A stretch of DNA of 20,456 nt from Verrucomicrobiia bacterium. Lineage in GTDB: Bacteria; Verrucomicrobiota; Verrucomicrobiae; Limisphaerales; JAKPVM01. The stretch is from the NCBI GenBank assembly GCA_026417275.1, contig JAOADO010000026.1, positions 1 to 20,456 of the forward strand, given 5' to 3'. A program made the translations under genes and the position numbers. The number at the start of each line of letters is the position of its first letter. The stretch's first letter is position 1. Shown in pieces: positions 1-7,092 of this stretch. The notes under the pieces were generated by a model. That model saw nothing but the letters and a program-made list of their open reading frames with translations, did no database searches and was not told where the DNA came from.

Positions 1-2
1 CA

Positions 3-755
3 GGTGTAGACCGCAGTAAATACTACCTGGCGTGCAAAACAAAGATGCGCGATGCAAAGGGTGCTATGGAAGAACTTGAACGCTCATTGAAACGGCTAAA
101 AACTGACCATTTTGATGTCTATCAACTCCATCATCTGCGCCGTCCGGAAGAGGTTCAACAGGCGCTTGCTCCAGGCGGAGCAATGGAGGCAATACTCAAG
201 GCAAAAGAACAGGGAAAAGTGAAATTCATCGGGTTTTCCGCACATACTCAAAAAGCGGCGCTTGAGGCGCTGAAGTCTTTTAAATTTGATACTGTAATGT
301 TTCCAATAAGCTTTGTCGAATACTACAAATTTGATTTTGGAAAAGCAGTGCTCGAAGAGGCTGAAAAAAATGGCGTAGGGGTCCTTGCAATGAAAGCTAT
401 GTCCTGGGGCGGATGGAAAAGAGACGAAGAACAAACGCGCAAGTGGTGGTATCGCTCAGCCGAAACTGTTGAGGAAGTAAACCTTGCGGTTAGGTTCGCG
501 CTTTCATTTAAGCCTGTAGCGGCGGCATTTTCCCCCGCGTATTTAGATTTAATAGATAAATGCATCGAAGCCGCAAAGATATATCGTCCTATAACCGATG
601 AAGAAAAAGAAAAATTAAGACAAATTGCAAAGACTCGCGATTCCTTGTTTAAACGCGAAGAAGATGCAGTAGCAGTCGTTAGCCCGCATTATCCCATGTT
701 TAAAGATTCTCCTTATGAATCGGAAAACTGGGAAAAATATTCTGCTCATGCATAA
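3..755 (+). CDS. Aldo/keto reductase family protein (5' end outside window)
   Basis: The frame is open from the first bases (reading from position 3), so the ATG at 45 is internal and the N-terminal part lies upstream. The visible part is about 250 residues. It contains the family's catalytic Lys context (YYLACKTK) and, about 30 residues on, the catalytic His context (DVYQLHH), followed by the expected barrel segments (KVKFIGFSAHT, GVGVLAMKAM). These identify an NAD(P)H-dependent aldo/keto reductase that reduces a carbonyl to an alcohol; the substrate cannot be read from sequence. No Cys-rich iron-sulfur motif occurs at the C-terminus, unlike the ferredoxin-like tail of some related bacterial reductases. 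The last roughly 35 residues form a polar tail after the barrel. Cytosolic location is inferred, since no membrane segment is visible. It is followed by a short AT-rich gap and the VTC gene on the same strand; no functional link is evident. Confidence 0.9.
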   Translation, partial: GVDRSKYYLACKTKMRDAKGAMEELERSLKRLKTDHFDVYQLHHLRRPEEVQQALAPGGAMEAILKAKEQGKVKFIGFSAHTQKAALEALKSFKFDTVMFPISFVEYYKFDFGKAVLEEAEKNGVGVLAMKAMSWGGWKRDEEQTRKWWYRSAETVEEVNLAVRFALSFKPVAAAFSPAYLDLIDKCIEAAKIYRPITDEEKEKLRQIAKTRDSLFKREEDAVAVVSPHYPMFKDSPYESENWEKYSAHA

Positions 756-816
756 ATAAAAGTTGAACTTTTTTAAAAAATTCCGATTAATATTAATAGA
801 AAAGTTGCTTGTTTTT

Positions 817-824
817 AGGGGAAG
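817..824 (+). promoter_or_regulatory. Shine-Dalgarno site of the VTC-domain gene
   Basis: AGGGGAAG lies six bases before the ATG at 831. It is one of only three strong ribosome-binding sites seen in the window and fixes the start of the VTC gene. Confidence 0.75.
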
Positions 825-830
825 AGAATT

Positions 831-1634
831 ATGTTTGTAGACAGGATGCAAAGGCAACGCTTTGAGTTGAAGTATATTTTGAACAATGAAACAGCGTTGC
901 AAATGAGAGATTTTGTCCAGTGTTATCTCAATATTGATGAGTATAGCCTCGGACAACCGAATCTTTCATATCATGTTCACAGCATTTATCTGGACAACGA
1001 TAATCTTCAAACCTACTGGGAAACAATAAACGGAAACAAGAACAGGTTTAAACTGCGGATGCGGTTTTACAGCACAAAACCCGGGGCTCCAGTTTTCTTC
1101 GAAATAAAGCGCAGGATGAACAACATCATAATGAAACAGCGCGGCGGCGTTAAACAGGAATATGTTCCGCGATTATTATCCGGATATTTGCCAGAGCCAG
1201 AGCATCTGATTTCATTTTCCGACAAGTCATTCATTGCTTTGCAAACCTTCTGCGAGTTGATGAGCAAAATACAGGCGCGTCCAAGGGTGCATATTCATTA
1301 TTTGAGAGAAGCATATGTGAGCGACAACGATGCCGTTCGCGTAACGTTTGACCGCATGGTAATGTCTGAACCACACCTTGACCTTTCGGTAAAAACAGAC
1401 ATGGCAAATCCACGGCTTTGCTATGCCGCCTTAGGCAAAGATTACGTAATACTTGAATTGAAATTTACTAATAGGTTCCCAAACTGGATGCGCGAACTTG
1501 TTAGAATATTCCACTGCATGCAACGCGGCGCCGCTAAATATTGCGCATCGGTTCAAACCTGGGGCGAACATGCTATTGATGCAAAGGTGCCGATCGCTCA
1601 GGATGAAGAAAATTGGATTGAAGGAATGAGTTAA
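831..1634 (+). CDS. VTC-domain protein, polyphosphate polymerase family
   Basis: A 267-residue protein made almost entirely of one VTC domain, the tunnel-shaped triphosphate-tunnel fold of yeast Vtc4, which makes polyphosphate from ATP. The ordered charged motifs are visible: ExKY at residues 12-15, RxRxY at 76-80, ExK at 91-93, Lys102, YLRE at 157-160, RVTFDR at 170-175, ELK at 209-211 and KY at 236-237. These line the nucleotide and polyphosphate tunnel in the family, so the catalytic set looks intact. No signal peptide or membrane helix is visible, so the protein is probably cytosolic. Bacterial VTC genes often sit beside a DUF4956 membrane protein and a CotH-like kinase gene; neither is here. 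Convergent with the prepilin-like gene downstream. The family call is secure; polyphosphate synthesis itself is inferred. Confidence 0.88.
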   Translation: MFVDRMQRQRFELKYILNNETALQMRDFVQCYLNIDEYSLGQPNLSYHVHSIYLDNDNLQTYWETINGNKNRFKLRMRFYSTKPGAPVFFEIKRRMNNIIMKQRGGVKQEYVPRLLSGYLPEPEHLISFSDKSFIALQTFCELMSKIQARPRVHIHYLREAYVSDNDAVRVTFDRMVMSEPHLDLSVKTDMANPRLCYAALGKDYVILELKFTNRFPNWMRELVRIFHCMQRGAAKYCASVQTWGEHAIDAKVPIAQDEENWIEGMS

Positions 1635-1663
1635 ACCGAACTCCGCAAATCTAATATTGAGAT

Positions 1664-2446
1664 TTACTTCACATAAGCCCAGTTGGTTCTATATTTATCC
1701 GTAACTGCCCAAAGATTAAGTGGATAAACAGACCTGCCTGATTTTAAAAACCTTACACTGCCATCGGCAAAGGTAAAATTTGAACCGCCGCTCCCTGGTT
1801 TACTGCCATTGCTATGACGGCTGTGTTCAATCTGGTCCATATCGTTGCCAGCCCCCTGAAAAAAGTCCATATGAACATGCCCGGAGTCAGTGAGTTTTTC
1901 TCCGAATAAAATAGTCTCAGAAGGATAACGAATAGCAACCTGTTTCATCCCCCGATACCACTGATGAGCCTTAAATTGTTCGTATTCCTGTTGCGTTAAA
2001 TTAGCTTCGAACCAATCGTTCCATCCATTGATTATATAACTTCGCGCAGCAAGGTCTGCCTGACTCATCCCAAATAAACTGATTAAAGCGCCAGTAACAA
2101 CGTTTGTACTCATTGGCTGAACATTATCTGTTGGACATTTAAGAACGTTTACGTTGTGATAATACGGCAATAGACGGGTCATCCAAAGCGGGCTTGAACG
2201 CGGCGGAAACTCACTGTTGTTTTCATCGCAATACATTGTTGCTGCAAGCCCCAGTTGCCTCATGTTGTTGACGCATGATATGCGCTTTCCGCTCTCTTTT
2301 GCGCGTCCCAAAGCTGGCATTAAAAACGAGGCGAGGATGCCAATTATAGCCACCACGACCAATAATTCTATAAGAGTGAATCCCGGAAGACGCTTTTGTA
2401 AACTTGTTCTGGAACCAATATAAGAATTCCGAAACATGAATTTCAT
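1664..2446 (-). CDS. Prepilin-type (type II pseudopilin-like) exported protein with C-terminal DG motif
   Basis: A 260-residue protein with a class III signal. A basic leader ends at Gly22 and is followed by [20 protein letters not shown], with Glu at +5 of the mature protein, as prepilin peptidase substrates require. After the helix comes the conserved [11 protein letters not shown] segment and a beta-rich domain ending in an H...FADGSVRFL element. This matches the large PVC family of pseudopilin-like proteins with an H-X9-DG motif, but here 16 residues rather than 9 separate His211 from Asp228-Gly229. Such genes occur in many scattered copies in PVC genomes and are thought to be surface or type II secretion related; the individual role is unknown. 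No secretion genes adjoin it. A second ATG at residue 4 is an equally possible start, and neither has a clear ribosome-binding site. Confidence 0.85.
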   Translation of the reverse strand: MKFMFRNSYIGSRTSLQKRLPGFTLIELLVVVAIIGILASFLMPALGRAKESGKRISCVNNMRQLGLAATMYCDENNSEFPPRSSPLWMTRLLPYYHNVNVLKCPTDNVQPMSTNVVTGALISLFGMSQADLAARSYIINGWNDWFEANLTQQEYEQFKAHQWYRGMKQVAIRYPSETILFGEKLTDSGHVHMDFFQGAGNDMDQIEHSRHSNGSKPGSGGSNFTFADGSVRFLKSGRSVYPLNLWAVTDKYRTNWAYVK

Positions 2447-2467
2447 AACTATTAATTTACTTAAAGT

Positions 2468-2495
2468 ATAATATCATAAAAACATAAATTTGCAA
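2468..2495 (-). promoter_or_regulatory. Predicted sigma70-type promoter of the prepilin-like gene
   Basis: On the minus strand, TTGCAA (2495-2490), a 16-bp spacer and TATTAT (2473-2468), with TG one base before the -10 box (extended -10). The predicted start gives a leader of only about 15 bases. Pattern match only, in an AT-rich region. Confidence 0.4.
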
Positions 2496-2533
2496 TTTTA
2501 GTGAAACCATATCCCATCAAATCTGTTGAAACT

Positions 2534-2563
2534 TTGAAAATAAATTGGTAAGTTTTATATAAG
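2534..2563 (+). promoter_or_regulatory. Predicted sigma70-type promoter of the PAS histidine kinase
   Basis: TTGAAA (2534-2539), an 18-bp spacer and TATAAG (2558-2563), each matching consensus at five of six positions. The predicted start near 2570 gives a leader of about eight bases before the ATG at 2578, which has no Shine-Dalgarno sequence. Confidence 0.45.
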
Positions 2564-2577
2564 TTAACTTTTCCGTC

Positions 2578-3753
2578 ATGAGCGATTTAATGATACAAAC
2601 GGAATTTGCCCCGGCAGAACGAGTCCCTCTGGAAATCGTTTATAAACAATCCAGTACTCTGGAAGAAACCGAAATTATACCAAAAATTCTTGACCGGGTG
2701 CTTAACTTTGTCCTGATATTAAATGAACACAGACAGATTATTTTTGCGTCAGAAAATTTTCTAAAATTCACCGTTGAAAAGGATGTAAAAAGAATTATCG
2801 GGTTAAGACCCGGAGAGGCTCTTGGCTGTGTTCATGCAAATGAGAAACCAGGAGGATGCGGCACGACAAAATTTTGTTCAGAATGCGGGGCGGTGAATTC
2901 TATTCTAAACGCGATAAACGGATTCAAAAACCTCGAAGAGTGCAGAATAATGAGGCTAATCTCGGGTATGCCTGAGGCTCTGGATTTGCTTGTCTATTCA
3001 TCTCCATTCGAACACAAAGGGGAAAAGTTTGTTATTCTATCCATCATGGACATCAGCAATCTAAAACGGAGAACCACTCTGGAACGGATTTTCTTTCATG
3101 ATGTTATGAATTCCGCCTCAGGTTTGCATGCATTGCTTGAGCAGATGCTGGACGAAGCGCCGGCAGAATTACAAAAAGATGTGGAGGTGGCTCTCACCGC
3201 GGCGCATGAAATCATCGAAGAAATCTCCGCACAAAGAGAGATTGTAATGGCTGAAAACAATGAACTTAAAGTAAAACCGTTTCCGGTGTATACGCACGAC
3301 ATTCTTCAACTCTCTTACTTACAAATAAAAACTCATTATGCAACGCGCGGAAAAATTTTTAAAGTAGCGGACAATTCGGAAAATATTTTAATTGCCACAG
3401 ACCCAACGATTTTAAAACGAGCCGTTATCAACATGTTGAAGAACGCCTTTGAAGCCATAGGGGCTGGTAAAACAGTAACTGCCAAATCTTCTGCAAAAGA
3501 TGGGATGGTAATAATTTCCGTAAACAATCCCGGTTCCATGCCAGAAAAAGTAAAACTTCAGATTTTTAACAGGTCATTCTCCACAAAGGGAATTGGACGC
3601 GGACTTGGCACTTATTCAATCAAACTTCTCGTAGAAGGTTTTTTACAGGGCAAAGTATGGTTCGAATCGGACGAACAGAACGGAACCACCTTTTACATCT
3701 CATTGCCGGAAAAAATCGAGGAACAGGGAGAGATAGACGAAATCAACGGATAA
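2578..3753 (+). CDS. PAS-domain sensor histidine kinase with Cys/His cluster
   Basis: A 391-residue soluble kinase with no membrane helix, so probably cytosolic. Residues about 35-160 look like a PAS sensor domain. It carries an inserted cluster, GCVH at 83-86, GGCGTTKFCSECGA at 92-105, giving four cysteines (84, 94, 100, 103) and His86, suited to metal or redox chemistry. Residues 170-225 are the dimerisation and phosphotransfer helices, with FFHDVMN making His174 the likely phosphoacceptor. The ATPase domain follows: N-box INMLKNAFEA (284-293), a G1-like VNNPG in which the usual Asp is replaced, F-box IFNRSFSTK and G2 box GIGRGLGTY (338-346). It lacks a receiver domain and no response regulator is adjacent, so it is an orphan. 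The start at 2578 follows a promoter-like sequence closely; ATG 2590 is an alternative. The stimulus is unknown. Confidence 0.85.
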   Translation: MSDLMIQTEFAPAERVPLEIVYKQSSTLEETEIIPKILDRVLNFVLILNEHRQIIFASENFLKFTVEKDVKRIIGLRPGEALGCVHANEKPGGCGTTKFCSECGAVNSILNAINGFKNLEECRIMRLISGMPEALDLLVYSSPFEHKGEKFVILSIMDISNLKRRTTLERIFFHDVMNSASGLHALLEQMLDEAPAELQKDVEVALTAAHEIIEEISAQREIVMAENNELKVKPFPVYTHDILQLSYLQIKTHYATRGKIFKVADNSENILIATDPTILKRAVINMLKNAFEAIGAGKTVTAKSSAKDGMVIISVNNPGSMPEKVKLQIFNRSFSTKGIGRGLGTYSIKLLVEGFLQGKVWFESDEQNGTTFYISLPEKIEEQGEIDEING

Positions 3754-3850
3754 TGAACGCCTCGTTTTTATTCTTTCCTGAAAAACACAAATTTTAGATG
3801 CCATTTTTCCCTTTTTAAACAGCAAATTAAGAGTTTTTTAAATATTCAGA

Positions 3851-4555
3851 ATGAAAATTCACGATTTACCCGAACACGAAAGACCACGCGAGTTACTGGT
3901 AAACCGCGGCGCAGACAACCTGAGCAATGTGCAATTGCTCGCTATTTTGTTAAGAACAGGAACCAAGGGACACTCCGTTCTTGCTGTTGCTGAAGAACTT
4001 CTGGCAAAATTTCAAAATCTGAGAAACCTCGTTGAAGCACCGCTTGAGGAACTGACGAAGGTGCATGGTGTGGGCAGAGACAAAGCAGTAACATTAAAAG
4101 CCGCATTCACGCTTGCCAAACGGTTGGGAGACGAAATCCGCAGGGAAGCGCCGCTTTTAAACTCTCCCGAACGCGTCGTAGAAGCGATTCGCGACCAGTT
4201 TATCGACAAAAAGGTCGAAACTTTCTGGGTTGTCCTGCTAAACTCAAGAAGGAGACTGATAAGTTTTGAAAAAGTATCCGAAGGAACGCTTGATACTGTT
4301 GTGTTGGACCCGCGAAGCGTTTTTTACCCCGCAATCCGCAACAATGCCTCAGCCATAATTTTAGTTCACAACCATCCGAGCGGAGATCCCTCTCCGAGCA
4401 ATGGCGACATACAAACAACAAAACAACTTATTCGCGCAGGCGAAACACTTAAAATCGAAGTCCTCGACCATATCATAATTGGCTCGAAATTTGAAAACCA
4501 AACATCAGATTTTATTTCACTAAGAAACCTTGGTCACTTCCGATTGTGGGCGTGA
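3851..4555 (+). CDS. radC: RadC family protein (JAB/MPN+ domain)
   Basis: A 234-residue protein of normal family length. The N-terminal region ends in a helix-hairpin-helix-like segment (HGVGRDKAVTLKAA, 72-85). The C-terminal JAB1/MPN+ domain carries the metalloprotease-like signature HNHPSGDPSPSNGD at 173-186, the family's zinc-binding motif, with all residues present. RadC was historically linked to DNA repair, but that role has been questioned and the true substrate is unsettled; the fold suggests a metal-dependent hydrolase. Cytosolic by inference. The start codon has no clear Shine-Dalgarno sequence but the N-terminus (MKIHDLPEHERPRELL) aligns with family expectation. Its last 22 bases overlap the 3' end of the convergent nucleosidase-like gene, so the two share terminal sequence. 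Confidence 0.93.
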   Translation: MKIHDLPEHERPRELLVNRGADNLSNVQLLAILLRTGTKGHSVLAVAEELLAKFQNLRNLVEAPLEELTKVHGVGRDKAVTLKAAFTLAKRLGDEIRREAPLLNSPERVVEAIRDQFIDKKVETFWVVLLNSRRRLISFEKVSEGTLDTVVLDPRSVFYPAIRNNASAIILVHNHPSGDPSPSNGDIQTTKQLIRAGETLKIEVLDHIIIGSKFENQTSDFISLRNLGHFRLWA

Positions 4556-5160
4556 TGTGCAAAAAAGCAATCTAAATACTCCCCTAAAATCTTGGCAGAA
4601 ACATACATTTTCCGCCTAAATTCTTTTGCTTCATTCCGATACTCTGAAACAGTCAAAATTTTGACCACGCCGCAAAGGATGTGAAATATATTGTTGAAAT
4701 CCACTGGCATGGCAGTGTTGGCACCGTCGGAAACCACTCGGATTATATAGCAAGGAATTTTATTCTCACAACAAACATTGAAAATCACATCAGATTCCAT
4801 GTCCACAACATCCGCACCAGTTTTTAAAAAAAGAGCGCGTTTTTCTTCAACGGACGTCACCACTTCATTGGAACAAAAGAATCTTGCAGCAAATGCGCCT
4901 GAAGAACGGAAAAACGAATCATCACCTTCGGTTGTTCTGTAAACGATTGCTCCTTCCGACAAATCCGGGTTTAAACCGCCCGCAAATCCGCTGTTTACAA
5001 TACAGTGCGGACGACATTTCTTAAGCAGTTTTTCCAGGCAATTTTTTACCTTCTTTTTGCCCATGCCGCTGTAAAAAAGAATAACATCTGGAGGCGGCTT
5101 AAAATCTCGCGCTTCGAACCGAGTGGCAAAAATGATGGCATGTTTATTAATATCGTCCAT
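4534..5160 (-). CDS. Nucleosidase of the MTA/SAH nucleosidase-phosphorylase superfamily
   Basis: A 208-residue member of the PNP/UDP phosphorylase superfamily. The motif order matches MTA/SAH nucleosidase: an early Glu (TRFEA, residue 16), SGMGKKKV (31-38), NSGFAGGL (56-63), VVDMES (118-123) for ribose binding, and RVVSDGA (141-147), whose Asp145 sits where the catalytic acid lies in MTAN. The C-terminal part diverges from E. coli MTAN. Likely reaction: hydrolysis of the N-glycosidic bond of S-adenosylhomocysteine or methylthioadenosine, releasing adenine. Futalosine hydrolase or a hopanoid-linked phosphorylase are alternatives. It starts five bases after the metF stop codon, so the pair is one transcript and probably translationally coupled. 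SAH breakdown yields S-ribosylhomocysteine on the way to homocysteine, which MetF's product then helps methylate, so the context favours an SAH role. Confidence 0.75.
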   Translation of the reverse strand: MDDINKHAIIFATRFEARDFKPPPDVILFYSGMGKKKVKNCLEKLLKKCRPHCIVNSGFAGGLNPDLSEGAIVYRTTEGDDSFFRSSGAFAARFFCSNEVVTSVEEKRALFLKTGADVVDMESDVIFNVCCENKIPCYIIRVVSDGANTAMPVDFNNIFHILCGVVKILTVSEYRNEAKEFRRKMYVSAKILGEYLDCFFAHHAHNRK

Positions 5161-5165
5161 TCATT

Positions 5166-6062
5166 TTATGCATGGTTAAAAAGCCCGATATTTTTCAATA
5201 TCCTTAAAACAGATTCAGATTTATTCAAAGTGTAAAAATGCAGTCCCGGAACGCCGTTTTTGAGCAAATCATCGCATTGTTTTGCCGCGTACTCTATGCC
5301 GAATTCGGTCGTGGCATTGTCATCGTTTCCATATTTATCGAGTGCTTGTTGCAATGTCTCTGGAATTGTCGCACCGCAAAGGGCTGTAAACTTTTTAATT
5401 TGAGAAGCGCTCGTTATAGGAATAATTCCAGGCACAATTGGAACTTTAACATTGTGTTTTATTAAATAATCCACCATCTCGTAGTAAAATGAGTTATCAA
5501 AGAAAAGTTGAGTTATAATAAAATCCGCACCGCGGCAAACTTTAAATTTTAACCTTTCCCAATCTGTAAACTTGCCTTCTTTGCAAGCGATATGTCCCTC
5601 TGGAAAACCGGCAACACCAATTGAAAAATCCCCGATTTGCTTCAAAAGGTCTACAAGTTCATAGGCAAATTCAAAACCATCCGGAATCTTTTTAAATTCT
5701 CCAACTCCTCCCGGCGGATCGCCGCGAAGGGCAAGAATGTTGATAATACCGCGTCTTTTCGCCTCATTGACGATGGAAACAGTCTCCTGTTTTGTGGCGT
5801 TAACACATGTCAGATGAGCCATCGCCACGATTTTGTGGACTGATTGTATCCTGTCAACCAAGTCGATTGTCTTCCCCTTTGTACTCCCACCAGCCCCATA
5901 GGTTACAGAACAAAAATCCGGATTAGCCCGTTTTAAATCAGGAATAGTTTTTTCCTCGAGGATTCTTTCCCCTTCTGGCGTCTTGGGCGTAAAAAATTCA
6001 AATGAAATCACAGGGCGTCCCTGTTCTTTCGCTTCTCTAAAAATATCTCTTATAAACCTCAC
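5166..6062 (-). CDS. metF: 5,10-methylenetetrahydrofolate reductase
   Basis: A 298-residue protein, the length of E. coli MetF (296). It reduces methylene-THF to methyl-THF with FAD, supplying the methyl group for methionine synthesis. Visible signatures are ISFEFFTPKT (Glu22 equals the catalytic Glu28 of E. coli), VTYGAGG (53-59), AHLTC (82-86), LRGDPPGG (112-119, the Asp near the flavin), GFPEGH (152-157) and a DFIITQLFFD strand. All key positions are present. The start is GTG, with no Shine-Dalgarno sequence upstream, and no later start would keep the N-terminal strand. It leads a two-gene unit with the nucleosidase-like gene. I looked in its leader for a SAM-responsive riboswitch and saw no recognisable one. 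Soluble cytosolic enzyme by family knowledge. Confidence 0.95.
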   Translation of the reverse strand: MRFIRDIFREAKEQGRPVISFEFFTPKTPEGERILEEKTIPDLKRANPDFCSVTYGAGGSTKGKTIDLVDRIQSVHKIVAMAHLTCVNATKQETVSIVNEAKRRGIINILALRGDPPGGVGEFKKIPDGFEFAYELVDLLKQIGDFSIGVAGFPEGHIACKEGKFTDWERLKFKVCRGADFIITQLFFDNSFYYEMVDYLIKHNVKVPIVPGIIPITSASQIKKFTALCGATIPETLQQALDKYGNDDNATTEFGIEYAAKQCDDLLKNGVPGLHFYTLNKSESVLRILKNIGLFNHA

Positions 6063-6184
6063 AGGGAAAAATTATTAACTAAACTCACAATATTTCAAGA
6101 AAGCTTTAAATGAAATGCGTTATTGTTTTCTTAAGTCACCCGGGCGCAAATCTTACCCCTCAGAGAAAAATTCTCAAAATTGCT

Positions 6185-6213
6185 TTGACATTATCCACCA
6201 TTCCAAGTAGTTT
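6185..6213 (+). promoter_or_regulatory. Possible sigma70 promoter of the FKBP gene
   Basis: A perfect TTGACA (6185-6190), a 17-bp spacer and TAGTTT (6208-6213). The -10 match is weak but keeps the most conserved T, A and final T. The predicted leader would be about 40 bases and would contain the small hairpin at 6220-6244. Confidence 0.35.
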
Positions 6214-6219
6214 AGCATG

Positions 6220-6244
6220 ACCGCATTTTAAATAAACCTGCGGT
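6220..6244 (+). repeat. Small inverted repeat in the FKBP leader
   Basis: ACCGCA (6220-6225) pairs exactly with TGCGGT (6239-6244) across a 13-base AT-rich loop, ending 17 bases before the FKBP start codon. It could be a leader hairpin or an operator; six base pairs can also arise by chance. Confidence 0.3.
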
Positions 6245-6261
6245 TTTGAAAGACAAAATAA

Positions 6262-6963
6262 ATGAAAGCGAAAACAATTGTTTGTGTAGGTCTTGCCGTT
6301 CTGGCAGGTTCACTTTGGGCTCAGGAAAAACTGAATCTTCAGGATAAAAAACAAAGAATCAGTTACAGCATAGGCGCAGATATTGGAAACAATTTCAAGC
6401 GTAACGATATAGAGATTGACGTCAAAGCCCTTGCGGCAGGCATGGCTGACGCGCTTGCGGGAAAGACGGCGTTGACTGATGCTGAGATGCGCGAGACCAT
6501 TAACGCCTTTCGCACAGAAATGATGGAAAAATTCCAGAAAAAACAGGATGAACAAGCCAAGAAAAATCTCAAAGAAGGTGAAGACTTTTTAGCGACAAAC
6601 GCCAAAAAAGAAGGCGTTAAAGTTACACAGAGCGGTTTGCAATATCAGGTTATTAAATCCGGCAAAGGAAAGACGCCAAAGGCTACGGATACCGTCAAAA
6701 CACACTATCATGGCACTTTGATTGACGGCACAGTGTTCGATAGTTCTGTCGAAAGAAACGAACCGGCTGTATTCCCCGTCAGTGGCGTTATTCCTGGTTG
6801 GACGGAAGCCCTTCAGATGATGAAGGAAGGAGACAAATGGAAGTTGTTTATTCCAGCCAAGCTCGCCTATGGTGAAAGAGGAGCAGGGCAAAAAATTCCG
6901 CCAAACAGCGTTCTTGTTTTTGAAATTGAACTGCTCGAAGTCCTCCCTCCAGAGAAACAATAA
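6262..6963 (+). CDS. Exported FKBP-type peptidyl-prolyl cis-trans isomerase (Mip/FkpA-like)
   Basis: A 233-residue protein. Residues 1-20 form a signal peptide likely cut after SLWA. Residues 25-115 are the helical dimerisation domain of Mip/FkpA proteins (QRISYSIGADIGNNF, then a charged long helix). Residues 120-228 are the FKBP domain: VKTHYHGTLIDGTVFDSS (Tyr149, Phe159, Asp160), VIPGW (176-180), LAYGERG (202-208) and the closing VFEIELLEV. The active-site set looks complete. It catalyses prolyl isomerisation and probably acts as a periplasmic folding chaperone, fitting a genome that exports many proteins. There is no lipobox, so it is probably soluble in the periplasm. It is transcribed alone, with a strong terminator just downstream. 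The start has no Shine-Dalgarno sequence but is set by the signal peptide. Confidence 0.93.
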   Translation: MKAKTIVCVGLAVLAGSLWAQEKLNLQDKKQRISYSIGADIGNNFKRNDIEIDVKALAAGMADALAGKTALTDAEMRETINAFRTEMMEKFQKKQDEQAKKNLKEGEDFLATNAKKEGVKVTQSGLQYQVIKSGKGKTPKATDTVKTHYHGTLIDGTVFDSSVERNEPAVFPVSGVIPGWTEALQMMKEGDKWKLFIPAKLAYGERGAGQKIPPNSVLVFEIELLEVLPPEKQ

Positions 6964-6998
6964 GTAACAACTCTGAATTAAATATTTTTAAATTATCC

Positions 6999-7040
6999 AA
7001 ATGAAGACGCGCCTGTAAAAAGGCGCGTCTTCATTTTTTT
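6999..7040 (+). terminator. Strong rho-independent terminator after the FKBP gene
   Basis: A perfect 16-bp stem (6999-7014 with 7021-7036), a six-base loop and a run of seven T (7034-7040), whose first three bases belong to the stem. It is 35 bases past the FKBP stop. In the opposite direction, facing xylA, the T run is only three bases, so any effect on that gene would be weaker. Confidence 0.92.
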
Positions 7041-7092
7041 CTAAATATGAATCTACTTATTATTTAATGAATTCGTTAATCAGATTTTCAAG

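Noticed and set aside
758..775. AAAGTTGAACTTT palindrome after the aldo/keto reductase gene
   Set aside because: The loop would be a single base, so it cannot form a normal hairpin, and the AT-rich sequence makes it likely by chance.
1647..1665. AAATCT...AGATTT inverted repeat between the VTC and prepilin-like genes as a terminator
   Set aside because: Only six weak base pairs and no adjoining T run in either direction.
4314..4324. AAGCGTTTT inside radC, resembling one arm of the 14134-14168 repeat
   Set aside because: A single arm in coding sequence without its partner; expected by chance.
6063..6184. Possible SAM riboswitch upstream of metF
   Set aside because: I could not assemble the conserved helices or core of a known SAM class; only short hairpins (for example GAGAA...TTCTC near 6165) are present.
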